From NCBI GenBank assembly GCA_035566895.1, contig DATMQA010000122.1, forward strand, positions 1 through 45,625: DNA of 45,625 nucleotides. The letters run 5' to 3'. The translations under genes and the position numbers were made by a program. This document shows positions 16,620-26,200 of the stretch, piece by piece (position 1 is the stretch's first letter; every line of letters starts with the position of its first letter). The stretch comes from DATMQA01 sp035566895. GTDB lineage: Bacteria > Verrucomicrobiota > Verrucomicrobiia > Limisphaerales > UBA8199. Below the pieces are notes generated by a model. The model made no database searches and was not told the origin of the DNA. It saw only the letters and a list, made by a program, of their open reading frames with translations.

Positions 16620-17971
16620 TCCATCACTCCACCACCGCGCAACTCCGCATCCAGCAATTGCATTCGCCGCTGAGCGGCCAGGGCCTGCGGCGTTTTTGGA
16701 AATTCCCGTATGATCCGCTCGAGGATGCTTCGAGCCGCTTCGAAGTCCTGCCGGTACTTGATTTGCCAGGCGGCGAGCAACCCCAGCCACTCGGCCCGCT
16801 GGGCTTCCGGCTGTTCAGGCATATTCAGCAGCAACGTGATCTGTTCGACGGCCAGGTCCGGTTGTTGCAGCCGTTCCGCAAACAGCCGCGCCAGCCGCTC
16901 GCGCGCCGGCACGTTATTCGGATTCTGTTTGAGCGTGCCGACACACGCGTTGGCGGCGGCGACGGCATCCTCTTTCTCCAGTTTCGACTCAGCCGGCGCT
17001 GGCTCCGCGTCCAGGCTGTCGCCGAGGGCCGGCAGGGGCAGTGGTCTGGGGGCCTGCTGCTGCCGGAATTCAACCGCGCTGGCCGGCAGTTGGTTCATCC
17101 GGAGGCGCGCCATCCGCGCCAGGTGCGTTCCGGGCAACCGGTCGCAAATCGTCTGCAGAGCCCGCCGTGCCGCCACGGGGTCACCCCCATGCTTCAAATG
17201 CCACTCCGCCAGCTTGTGCAGCGCGACCGATAGTTGCGACGCGGTGACGGTCGGCTGCGCGCAAATGCCCAGCACCGTGTGCTCGGCTTCGGCCAAATCA
17301 TGAAATTGGTTGGCATAAAGCTCCGCCAGCATCATCCAGCCTTCGAAATCATCTTCGCAACGCTCCAACTCGCGGATGATCTCCCATTCCGCCTCAGTGT
17401 ATTTGCCGAATTTCAGGCGGGCCAGCGCCCGGGCGTAAATTGGCGGCAACTTTTTCGGGTTCAACAACGCCGGGGCATAACCCGCCAGCGGGACGAGGAT
17501 GGCTGCTGCCCCCAGGCCCAGGGCCGGCAACCCACCCAGCCCCAGGATGATCAAGGCCGGCACCGCCATCGCGAGCGAGCAGGTCCAGCAGAGCGCCTTG
17601 AAATCCTTGCGCGCCTCTTCCTCGATGTCGTCCTGGACTCTTGCCAGTACCCACCCCAGGGTGCTGGCGGCCCAATACGAACTGGTGATGAACAGCCCGA
17701 TGCCAACCACCCGCAAAAACTCGTCCAGCCAATCTCCGCCGCTGTTTTGCGCCATTTGGATTTCCGGCATGAACGGCTGCAGTTGCCAGGAAACGCCGAT
17801 GTTCATCAGCATCCAAAGCACCATTGGAACGGCCAGGCCTTTGATGGACCAGCCGACCAGCCAGCGTCGGGCATGGGGCCACGTGCGCCCACGTGTCAGC
17901 CGATAAGTGCCCAGCCAGGCCGCGGCGACGAAGCCGGCGCTGAACAGGAGCAGCCAAACGAAAGTCATCAT
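16616..17971 (-). CDS. Membrane protein with C-terminal TPR-like repeats
   Basis: 451 residues, not matched to a named family. The N-terminal half has about four hydrophobic segments (roughly 2-23, 42-62, 88-110 and 128-168). From about 180 on the sequence is helical and TPR-like (KFGKYTEAEWEIIRELERCE, WMMLAELYANQFHDLAEAEH, then PQALAAQRRMQLLDAEL). A low-complexity Pro/Ala/Glu linker lies near 300-330. It probably sits in the inner membrane with a cytoplasmic or periplasmic repeat platform. AAGGTGAAG precedes the double ATG at 17971. Its stop overlaps the ModF-like start (ATGA), suggesting translational coupling and a joint role. Confidence 0.8.
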   Translation of the reverse strand: MMTFVWLLLFSAGFVAAAWLGTYRLTRGRTWPHARRWLVGWSIKGLAVPMVLWMLMNIGVSWQLQPFMPEIQMAQNSGGDWLDEFLRVVGIGLFITSSYWAASTLGWVLARVQDDIEEEARKDFKALCWTCSLAMAVPALIILGLGGLPALGLGAAAILVPLAGYAPALLNPKKLPPIYARALARLKFGKYTEAEWEIIRELERCEDDFEGWMMLAELYANQFHDLAEAEHTVLGICAQPTVTASQLSVALHKLAEWHLKHGGDPVAARRALQTICDRLPGTHLARMARLRMNQLPASAVEFRQQQAPRPLPLPALGDSLDAEPAPAESKLEKEDAVAAANACVGTLKQNPNNVPARERLARLFAERLQQPDLAVEQITLLLNMPEQPEAQRAEWLGLLAAWQIKYRQDFEAARSILERIIREFPKTPQALAAQRRMQLLDAELRGGGVME

Positions 17972-18079
17972 GGCTTAATGCTTCACCTTGCCTGGTGACT
18001 GGACGCGACCATTCATAGCAGCCTGGCCTGGGAAAACCCAGAGAAACTGAAAAAAAGCAAAAAAAGCAAAAAAAAGGGC

Positions 18080-18108
18080 TTGACATTTTCTGGTAAAAGC
18101 CGCTTCAT
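18080..18108 (+). promoter_or_regulatory. Candidate promoter of the first PEP-CTERM-type gene
   Basis: TTGACA at 18080-18085 follows three A-tracts in GC-AAAAAAA steps (UP-element-like). The -10 position (CTTCAT at 17-base spacing) is weak. The TTGAC lies exactly 66 bases before the ATG, the same as for the paralogous gene downstream, which is the main support. Confidence 0.5.
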
Positions 18109-18145
18109 GGACATCACTAGAAACCCATAACCCGCAGGAGACACT

Positions 18146-19012
18146 ATGAAGGGCCCGATTGAACGGTTGGCGAGCCGCGCGCGACGCGTCTGTTGTACTT
18201 GTCTGCCGCTCCTTGTTGCGGGGCTGATGATGCCCGGGACAACGCGCGCCATCGTTTATAACCTCAGCAACGGGAACTCGACCGCCACCTTGAACGCTGG
18301 CACTTCCGCGGGTTTGAACTCCTGGACGGTGGATGGGATCAATCAACTCAATCAACAATGGTATTGGTTCCGAATTGGCAGCGGCGGGCCTCAGGCGGAT
18401 CTGAGCGCCATCACCACCACCCCGTACGTCACGACTTTGGGCAGCAGCATGTTGACCGCGCTTTACACCAACGCCCAATACGGCGTTCAGGTCAACTATA
18501 CCCTGACTGGCCAGTCTGCAGGCAGCGGCAAATCGGGGCTTAACGAGACGGTTCGGGCGTACAACTTCACCTCCTCGACTCAGGCGTTCCACTTGTTCAT
18601 GTATTCGGATATGAATCTCGGCCACCTGAGCGCCAACCAATCCGTTGCGTTGGGCAATGACGGTCACGGCGACAGCACCTCCGTCCAAACCTTTGGCAGC
18701 CCGGTTGGTGGCTCGAATACTTGGGTGACGAGCACCTTGGCCAATCATTTGGAGGCCGCAGGCGACCATCAAACCCTGACTGAGCTTACGACGGTGAATA
18801 ATCTCCAACTCAATGACAATGCCAACACGGGCCCCGGTTACCCTGCAACCTGGGCCTTCGAATGGGACCTGACCCTGGCCCCGAACACTTCCACCGGCAT
18901 CAGCATGCTCGACACTCTGTCGGTGCCTGAACTATCAACCTCGACTTTCATCACGCTGGGCTTTGGGGCATGGCTCTTCCGACTGCGCCGACAATATCAA
19001 AAAACAACCTAA
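18146..19012 (+). CDS. Secreted PEP-CTERM-like protein with degenerate sorting tail
   Basis: 288 residues. A signal peptide covers about 1-34 (CLPLLVAGLMMPGTTRA). The beta-rich body shares blocks with the next gene: LNSWTVDGINQLNQQWYWFR, FMYSDMNL, TTVNNLQLND and ATWAFEWDLTLAPNTS. The C-terminus has the layout of an exosortase signal (VPELSTSTF, hydrophobic stretch, RLRRQ), but the signature PEP is PEL. GGAG lies seven bases before the ATG. It is a tandem paralogue of the 19086 gene with identical length. The biological role is unknown. It may be retained in the envelope but no longer be an efficient exosortase substrate. Confidence 0.85.
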   Translation: MKGPIERLASRARRVCCTCLPLLVAGLMMPGTTRAIVYNLSNGNSTATLNAGTSAGLNSWTVDGINQLNQQWYWFRIGSGGPQADLSAITTTPYVTTLGSSMLTALYTNAQYGVQVNYTLTGQSAGSGKSGLNETVRAYNFTSSTQAFHLFMYSDMNLGHLSANQSVALGNDGHGDSTSVQTFGSPVGGSNTWVTSTLANHLEAAGDHQTLTELTTVNNLQLNDNANTGPGYPATWAFEWDLTLAPNTSTGISMLDTLSVPELSTSTFITLGFGAWLFRLRRQYQKTT

Positions 19013-19019
19013 AAAGAGC

Positions 19020-19048
19020 TTGACTTGCACCCCGAACCGTGTGTAAAT
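19020..19048 (+). promoter_or_regulatory. Candidate promoter of the second PEP-CTERM gene
   Basis: TTGACT at 19020-19025, after AAAAAGAGC, and GTAAAT at 19043-19048 with a 17-base spacer. The TTGAC is 66 bases before the ATG, the same distance as in the first paralogue, so the promoter seems to have been duplicated with the gene. Confidence 0.5.
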
Positions 19049-19085
19049 CGGCACGATTCAGGGAATAAATATCCTGAGGACACTT

Positions 19086-19952
19086 ATGAACAACTCATTC
19101 CGACCACTTTTAAATCGGGGAATGGCCCTGTCGTGCTGCGCGCTTGCCTTAGCGGTCAGCTTTTCGCTCCAGGCGCAGGTGGTGCTGCTTACCGATGGCA
19201 ATTCGACCGCCAATATCAATCTCGGTGGAGGCGCCGGAAACCTGGGAATGAATTCCTGGACTGTTAACGGGCAAAACCAGCTTGCCCAGCAGTGGTTCTG
19301 GTTCCGCGTTGACAACACCGGGCCGCAGCATACTATCGATACCATCGGCAATCTCAGTAAGGTCAACAATGCCAACTCATTAAACGCCACCTATACCTCA
19401 TTCGGGAACTACGGCGTCACCATTTCGTACCAATTAAGTGGCGGCGCCGCCGGCGGAGGCGATTATACCTCGGACATACTGGAAAGCATCTCCATCCAAA
19501 ACCTCTCGGCGGTCAACACGCTTAATTTTCATTTCTTCCAGTATTCCGATTTCAATCTCATGGGCACCCCTGGCGGCGAGACGGCTAACATCTTCAACAG
19601 CGGCGGTTTTTTTACCAAAGCGACTGTGACAAAGCTTGTCGGCCAGGTAGCCGAGACCATTGATTCGCCGCTCGCCAACCACGGCGAGGCTGATATTGGC
19701 GCCAATACGCTCAACCGGCTCAATACGGTTAATAACTTGCAGCTAAACGACATTACCACTTCGGGACCGGACCCCACGAAGGACGCAACTTGGGCGCTGG
19801 AGTGGGATTTGTCGATCGCGCCCAACAGCAGTCAGGATGTCCTCAAAGACAAGAAACTCAGCGTCGCGCCCGTTCCGGAGCCCGCTACTCTGGCGTTGTT
19901 CTCTCTGGGCTTGCTCGGCTTTGCTTTGCGTCGGAATCGTCGTTCAGCCTGA
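19086..19952 (+). CDS. PEP-CTERM sorting domain-containing secreted protein
   Basis: 288 residues. A signal peptide spans about 1-28 (ALALAVSFSLQAQ). The body is paralogous to the gene at 18146 (NSWTVNGQNQLAQQWFWFRV, FFQYSDFNL, NTVNNLQLND, ATWALEWDLSIAPNSS). The C-terminus is a textbook PEP-CTERM: VPEPATLALFSLGLLGFALR followed by RNRR. Such proteins are exported by Sec and processed by exosortase, which is not in this window. GAGGACACTT precedes the ATG. The gene is followed by a strong terminator. No enzymatic motif is visible; an extracellular matrix or surface role is an inference from the family. Confidence 0.93.
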   Translation: MNNSFRPLLNRGMALSCCALALAVSFSLQAQVVLLTDGNSTANINLGGGAGNLGMNSWTVNGQNQLAQQWFWFRVDNTGPQHTIDTIGNLSKVNNANSLNATYTSFGNYGVTISYQLSGGAAGGGDYTSDILESISIQNLSAVNTLNFHFFQYSDFNLMGTPGGETANIFNSGGFFTKATVTKLVGQVAETIDSPLANHGEADIGANTLNRLNTVNNLQLNDITTSGPDPTKDATWALEWDLSIAPNSSQDVLKDKKLSVAPVPEPATLALFSLGLLGFALRRNRRSA

Positions 19953-19994
19953 AGGTGGGCCTGCTTGGTTCTTTAAACCATCGTTTTCAAATAG

Positions 19995-20020
19995 GGGCCG
20001 ATGATGAATCGGCCCTTTTT
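19995..20020 (+). terminator. Rho-independent terminator after the PEP-CTERM pair
   Basis: GGGCCGAT (19995-20002), loop GATGA, ATCGGCCC (20008-20015), then TTTTT (20016-20020). The stem is a perfect 8 bp. It ends the PEP-CTERM unit, and only 15 bases separate the T-tract from the next start codon. Confidence 0.9.
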
Positions 20021-20035
20021 CGTGTACTGATGTAA

Positions 20036-23023
20036 ATGCTCGTGCGTTCGCGCTTTTCACTGCTTGCCCAAGTGCTGTTGCTGCACTGTGCCGCGACCGT
20101 TCGCGCCCACGCCGGCGGCAGCGGCCTCAACACCGTTGTCATCGTCAACCAGAACAGCACCAACTCCATAGAGTTGGGGAATTACTATTGCGAACGCCGC
20201 CAGGTTCCTCCGGGCAATCTCCTTCGCATTTACTGGCCGGGCACGAATACCGTATGGACCAGCTCGGACTTTCAAACCAACCTGCTCCAACCGCTCCTGA
20301 CCATGCTGGCCGCCCGCCAATTGACCAACCAGGTTGATTATGTGGTCCTGTCGATGGATATCCCATTTCAGACCATCAATGGCTCGACCATCGACAGCAC
20401 AACCACCGCCCTGTTTTATGGTCTCAAACCCGACACCAACGGGGTTCAAAGCGTGGTCAACAGCTACGCCTACAGCGAGGCCATCTTCCGCCTGGCTCAG
20501 CCCGCGACCGCCCCCGGCTACTCCTTCCTCTGCACCATGCTCACGGCCGGCTCCCTCGACCAGGCCAAACAACTGGTGGACCAGGGTGTCTCGAGTGACG
20601 CCACCTTTCCCAGCCAGCCCGTGGTCCTGGAAAAAACTTCCGATCCTCAGCGAAACGGCCGGTATTCCGAATTTGACAACGCGAGCTTCAACGTCGGGAT
20701 TGTCGGCCGAAGCTGGGTGGTGCGTACGAACTCGGACGGGCCTCCCGCGCCGCTGCCGGTCCTGGGGTATCAAACCGGTCTGGCCAATTTCAGCCTGGCT
20801 CCCAATACCTTTGCGCCGGGAGCCATGGCCGACAGCTTGACCTCTTTTGGCGGCATCATCTTCGGCCCCAACTCCCAAACCTCGCTCCTGGCTTTCATCG
20901 CGGCCGGGGCCGCCGGCAGCTATGGCACTGTGTCCGAGCCTTATTCTGATCCAACAAAATTTCCCAATCCTCAGGATTATTTTTATCAGGCTCGCGGTTT
21001 CAGCCTGGCCGAATGCTATTACCAAAGCGTAAGCGCCCCTTTTTTGGGTCTGGTCGTGGGCGAGCCGTTGGCCGCGCCTTTCGCCCAGCTTGCTACTGGC
21101 AAGTGGATTGGCACGTCATCCAATGCTCTTTTGAACGGCACTGCACAGCTCTCGGTCAGCTTCGCCGGCCGTAAAACCAATCCCCTCGAACAAATTGACT
21201 TGTTCGTTGACGGCAAATTCTCCCAGACCTTGACCAATCTCGGGCCTGGCCCCGGCAACCTGCTCAATGTGACTATCGAGGGCTACCCGCTCACCTACCC
21301 CGTCCCCACCAACGCCACCCTGAGCATGCTCGCCACAGGCTTGGTTGCTCTGATAAACTCCCCGAGCGTTACGAACGTTACTCGAACCAAAGCCCTGGCC
21401 TTTGGCGACCGTATTGAACTCCATTCTCTCAGCACCAATTATCAGCGAGACCCGTTTTACTTTCTGGATAGCGCCGCAACCAATGGGGCCGCGCTCTTCT
21501 ACCGCGCCAGCTACTTGCCATTCTCGCCCTTCCCCCAATTGACTCCTCCAAGCCCGGACCGTTCAGGCGGCTTGCGAATGCACTTGGAAACCGCGCCCGG
21601 AGTGCCGTTTGTGATTCTGGCCTCGACTGACCTCGCGAATTGGCAGCCGATCTTCACCAACCTTCTCGGTGGTGAGATGGACTTTGTCGATTCGGCCGCG
21701 GCCGGTTTTCCTCGACGCTTCTACCGCGTGGCGGCGCCGGACCCCCGTCCGAAACTCGGGTTGGCGTCCAATGCCGGCCCCGGCTTCACGCTCCATGTCC
21801 AGCCCCCGACCGCCCTCCCGTACGCTCTGCTGGTCTCGAGTAACCTGGCCGACTGGACCGTCATCTCGAATAATCTGGCTGGCGGTCCGATGGACCTCGT
21901 CGATTCCTCGAATGCTTCGCAAAGGTTTTATCGCGCGCTGAACCTGCCTCCGGTTCTGCCTCCTGCCACCGTGGCGGCGCAGAGCGCCGCGCCGGCTGCG
22001 GGCAATTTGGTCAGCGTTGCCGGCGCCGTGCGCGCCTACACCCTGGATGTTTCGACCAACCTCAACCAATGGACCCCGGTCGCCACCAATCTCGATATTG
22101 CCGGAGGACAGGTTTCTGCCGGCTCGACCCTCGGTTCGGCCGATACCCTTTCGACTTTCCTTTCCGCCAGCCAGCCGGTCTTTCTGGATTCGCCGGCTTT
22201 CGGCCTGTGGAAGTGTTACGTGGATGGAACTATGCATGTCGGAAGCTGGCTTCAACTCCTCGTGACCAAAACCAACGGCCTCGCGATTACCCTTACCGTC
22301 ACCAACCAGGCCACCAACGGCACGCTCGCCAGCGTTGGGCAGCAATTATTCGATGCGGTCAACTCCGCGCCGGCGCTGCAGGCCGCCGATGGCCTGGCTG
22401 CCGAGGATTTCGCCACCGATCCATTTGGTTCACCTTCGTTTCACCTGCGCGCCCTAAGCCCCGGTTACAATACGGCCACGATGACCGTCCTGCTTTCCGG
22501 CTCCAGCGACCTGTTGCTTTCGCCTTCTTCGACTGTGCCCCTGACTCAGAACCTCTCGGACCTCCAACCCCGCAACCATCTCTACCTGACTGCGGGCGCC
22601 CCGGTTCTGCCCGCCAACTTCTCGCTGGATACCACTACGCTCGCCGATGGCTTCCACGAGCTGGCCGCGGTGGCTTACGAGGGCAGCCATGTGCATACCC
22701 AAACCCGCGCCGTCCTGCCCATTCGCGTTCAGAACACTGCCTTGAGCGCCACGTTGACTCACCCTGACCTGCCTCCCTCTGCCCCGGTCCAGGGGACGTA
22801 CCACATCCAGGTCGCGGCTAATACTAACAATGTGAGCTTCATTTCCCTCTTCAGCACCGGCGGCCTGCTGGGAGTGGTTACACACCAATCCACCGCCACG
22901 TTTGTTATCGACGGCTCGGTGCTGGGCGCCGGCCTGCATCCTTTCTATGCCCTGGTTCAGACGAGCTCCGGGCCTCAATACCGCACCGAGAACCAATGGG
23001 TCCGCCTGGTCGATGGGCCCTAG
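20036..23023 (+). CDS. TIGR03790-type secreted protein, copy 1
   Basis: 995 residues with a signal peptide (about 1-25, LLAQVLLLHCAATVRAHA). The N-terminal region (about 28-350) has TIGR03790-type motifs: LNTVVIVNQNSTNSIELGNY, CERRQVPPGNLLRIYWPG, DYVVLSMDIPFQT and FLGLVVGEPLAAPF. The family has no established function. The rest is beta-rich, with three copies of a ~55-residue module (around 21567, 21756 and 22005) of the form ..LASTDLANW..FYRV. The start is set by the signal peptide and by alignment with copy 2, but there is no ribosome-binding site. A terminator ends 15 bases upstream, so expression probably needs read-through or leaderless initiation. Confidence 0.85.
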   Translation: MLVRSRFSLLAQVLLLHCAATVRAHAGGSGLNTVVIVNQNSTNSIELGNYYCERRQVPPGNLLRIYWPGTNTVWTSSDFQTNLLQPLLTMLAARQLTNQVDYVVLSMDIPFQTINGSTIDSTTTALFYGLKPDTNGVQSVVNSYAYSEAIFRLAQPATAPGYSFLCTMLTAGSLDQAKQLVDQGVSSDATFPSQPVVLEKTSDPQRNGRYSEFDNASFNVGIVGRSWVVRTNSDGPPAPLPVLGYQTGLANFSLAPNTFAPGAMADSLTSFGGIIFGPNSQTSLLAFIAAGAAGSYGTVSEPYSDPTKFPNPQDYFYQARGFSLAECYYQSVSAPFLGLVVGEPLAAPFAQLATGKWIGTSSNALLNGTAQLSVSFAGRKTNPLEQIDLFVDGKFSQTLTNLGPGPGNLLNVTIEGYPLTYPVPTNATLSMLATGLVALINSPSVTNVTRTKALAFGDRIELHSLSTNYQRDPFYFLDSAATNGAALFYRASYLPFSPFPQLTPPSPDRSGGLRMHLETAPGVPFVILASTDLANWQPIFTNLLGGEMDFVDSAAAGFPRRFYRVAAPDPRPKLGLASNAGPGFTLHVQPPTALPYALLVSSNLADWTVISNNLAGGPMDLVDSSNASQRFYRALNLPPVLPPATVAAQSAAPAAGNLVSVAGAVRAYTLDVSTNLNQWTPVATNLDIAGGQVSAGSTLGSADTLSTFLSASQPVFLDSPAFGLWKCYVDGTMHVGSWLQLLVTKTNGLAITLTVTNQATNGTLASVGQQLFDAVNSAPALQAADGLAAEDFATDPFGSPSFHLRALSPGYNTATMTVLLSGSSDLLLSPSSTVPLTQNLSDLQPRNHLYLTAGAPVLPANFSLDTTTLADGFHELAAVAYEGSHVHTQTRAVLPIRVQNTALSATLTHPDLPPSAPVQGTYHIQVAANTNNVSFISLFSTGGLLGVVTHQSTATFVIDGSVLGAGLHPFYALVQTSSGPQYRTENQWVRLVDGP

Positions 23024-23219
23024 GGAGGGGCTACGATGTACAATCTTTATGATTTACATAAATTATTATTTAGGATTTAATGAGATAATGAGTTATATAA
23101 TTTATGCTTTACGAGTTCGGGCCGCCACCGAAGCTCAGGCAGAGCACAAACAGCGGCCGTTTTGTGCAATTCGTAAATCGTAAATCCTAAATCGTAAATT
23201 CTGCTCCCCGGCACACCCT
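23024..23219. repeat. AT-rich spacer with TCGTAAA heptad array
   Basis: The first half (23035-23110) is strikingly AT-rich for this region and could hold a promoter for the next gene. At 23170-23202 the sequence reads TTCGTAAA TCGTAAA TCCTAAA TCGTAAA TTCTG, a 7-base array ending about 18 bases before the next start. No gene is visible. Confidence 0.65.
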
Positions 23220-26200
23220 TTGCTGCACTCCCGCCGTATGTCTGACCGCCGGTCCCGCTGTTTGCTTTTAACGGAGGTGTTGTTGTTGCACCTGGCGCTG
23301 GCTGTCCATGCTTTGGCCGGAGGCAGCGGGCTCAACACGGTTGTCGTTGTCAACGTGGAGAGCACCAACTCTCTGGAATTGGGCAATTACTTCTGCGAGC
23401 GCCGCCAGGTCCCACCGGAAAACGTCTTGCGCATCGATTGGCCTAGCCCGCCCACCTCCTGGACCTCCGGCCAGTTCCAGACCAATTTGCTGCTGCCGCT
23501 CCTGGCGATGCTGGCCGACCGTCAGTTGACCAATCAGATCGATTATGTCGTCCTTTCGATGGACATCCCGTTTCAAACGGTCTTTGGTTCGACGTACGAC
23601 AGCACGACTGCCGTTCTGTTCTACGGACTGAAACCCGACCCCGTCACGGGTGCGCAGAGTGTTCTCAGCAGCTACGCGCAGAGCGAATCCATCTTCGACC
23701 AGGCCAAACCCGCCACCGCCACGGGTTATTCCTTTCTGGCCACCATGCTGACGGCCGGTTCCCTGGCCCAGGCCAAACAGTTGGTTGATCAGGGCCTTGC
23801 CAGCGACAGCACGTTTCCCCACCAGCTCATCGTCCTGGCCAAGACCTCCGACCCGCTGCGCAACATCCGCTGGCCCAGGTTCGACAATGCGATCTTCAAC
23901 GCGAGGGTCCTGGGCAACTGCCTTTTGACCCGCACTAATTCCGATTCGCCCTGGGGCCAAACCAACGTGCTCGGCTATGAAACCGGCCTCGCCGATTTCA
24001 GTGTCATGCCCCACGCCTTCGTCCCGGGCGCCATGGCCGACAGCCTCACCTCCTATGGCGGGCTCATCATCGGGTCGAGCGGCCAAACCTCGTTGCTCGC
24101 CTTTATCAACGCCGGCGCCGCTGGCAGTTACGGCACCGTCTCGGAACCATTGGCCGACCCCTCAAAATTTCCTGACCCAATAGCCTACTTCTATCAAGCT
24201 CGCGGGTTCAGCCTCGCCGAATGCTATTACCAGAGCATCTATTGCCCGTTCCTCGGCCTGGTGGTCGCCGAGCCGCTGGCGGCTCCCTACAGCCAAACGG
24301 GGACCGGAGGATGGCTGGGTGTCGCTTCCAATTCCGTCTTGCGGGGCACGGCGAAACTCTCGGCGCAGTTTTCCGCCGCCGACTTGAATCATCTGCTCCA
24401 ACAACTCGATCTCTTTGTCGATGGCAAATACCTCCAGACCCTCACCAACCTCGTCCCCAGGTCCGGTAATGTGCTGACGGCCGCAGTCAACGGTTATCCC
24501 GTCAGCTACATTGTTCCCACCAACGCAACCCTCGCCTCCGTCGCTGCTGGCCTGGCCTCGGCCCTCAATGCTCCGTCGGTCACCAATATTACAAAGGCGT
24601 TGGCCGTCCCGTCCGGCGACCGGATCGAGCTCCGCTCCGTTTCCACCAATACCCTGGCCGACCCGTTCTACTTTACCGACACGACTGCGAACCCCGGTGG
24701 CGCTGTGTACTACCGCGTCGTGTATCTTCCTGATCCCATCCAGCCGCAACTCGCGCTGCTGGGCAAAGACCCGGCCGGCGCTTTCCGCATCCATGCCGAA
24801 ACCCCCTCCGGCACCGCTCCTTATCTCCTGCAGGCCTCGACCAACCTCGCCGACTGGCTCACGCTCGCCACGTTTCCCGGCGGACCGCTCGATTTCTCGG
24901 ACGCGGATGCGCCCAACTTTCCTCAACGCTTCTATCGCGTGGCCGGTTCAGTGCCCGACAATCGCCTTAGCCTATCGCTCTCGGCCAACCCAATCTTTAA
25001 CGGTTTCAAACTCCACGTCCAAACCTCGACCGCCCGGCCTTACGTGCTCCAAGCCTCGACCAACCTCGCAACCTGGACCTCCGTTTCCACTAACCTGCTG
25101 GGCGGCCCCACGGATTTTGTCGATGTACAGGCCGCTAATTTCCACCAGCGGTTCTATCGCGCGGCGCCGTTCCCTCAGCCTCCTGGACCTGCTGCTCAGT
25201 TAAGTGTCGCTCCCGGCGGCGCCGTTCGGATCCAGGTGAACGGCGCCGTGCGGCCTTACGTCATCCAGGCTTCCACTAATTTAACCCGGTGGACCACCCT
25301 CATAACGAATCTCGCGCCCGGCAAAGTTCGCATTGCGGCCGCCAGTTCCGCGGGCGTTTCCGGCGTTAATTCCACCTTCGTCAATCCGGCCGGCTCGGCT
25401 TTTCTCGACTCCGTCGCCTGCGGTCTCCGGCCCTGTTCAGTTGACGGTTCTGTCCGCCCGGGGAGTTGGCTCCAATTCAACTTCACTAAAACCAACGGTG
25501 CCACCGTTTCCCTGGCGGTCACCAACCAGTCCAGTTCTGGAACCATCCCCGCTCTCGCTCAGCAACTGGTCACTCTCATCAACTCCTCGCCCGGTTTGGC
25601 CGGGCCTGACGGTTTGGACGCCGAAGACCTCGCCGCCGACTCGTGGGGTGGGGTAAACTTCAACCTGCGGGCGCGCAGCGGCGGGTACGCGGCCGCCCTG
25701 GCCCAGGTCTCCCTTGCCGGTTCCGCTGATCTGAACCTTGCCCCGGCCGGTCCGGTCTCGCTGACGCAAAACCTTCCCGACCTCCAGCCTCGAACCCACC
25801 TCTTCCTCGCCACCGGCAGCTCCAAGCTCGCTCTTTCCTTCCCGCTCGACACGACCGCCTTGCCCGACGGCTTCCACGAATTATCGCTCGTCGCTTACGA
25901 AGGCAGCCACGTCCGCACGCAAACCCGCGCAACCGTGCCCGTTCGCATCCAAAATCGCCCGCTGGCTGCGACTCTGACTCTGCTCGATTTGCCCGCGACA
26001 GCGCCGGTGACAGGCACGTACCACCTCCAGATCACCGCCAACACCAACAATGTCTCCTTGCTCCGGCTGTTCAGCACCGGCGGAGTTCTCAACGCCGCCA
26101 CCAATCAGCCCGGCGCGACCTTCACCCTCAGCGGTTCAGCCCTCGGCGCCGGCCTTCATCCTTTCTATGCGCTAATCCAGGCCGCTAACGGCCAACAATA

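Noticed and set aside
16620..16790. N-terminal extension of the ModF-like protein
   Set aside because: It would overlap the TPR gene by 171 bases, and its text is a shadow of that gene. The ATG at 16619 overlapping the TGA is the natural coupled start.
21563..22345. 260-codon minus-strand open frame in the first TIGR03790 gene
   Set aside because: Antisense shadow rich in Gly/Arg; the sense gene aligns with its paralogue throughout.
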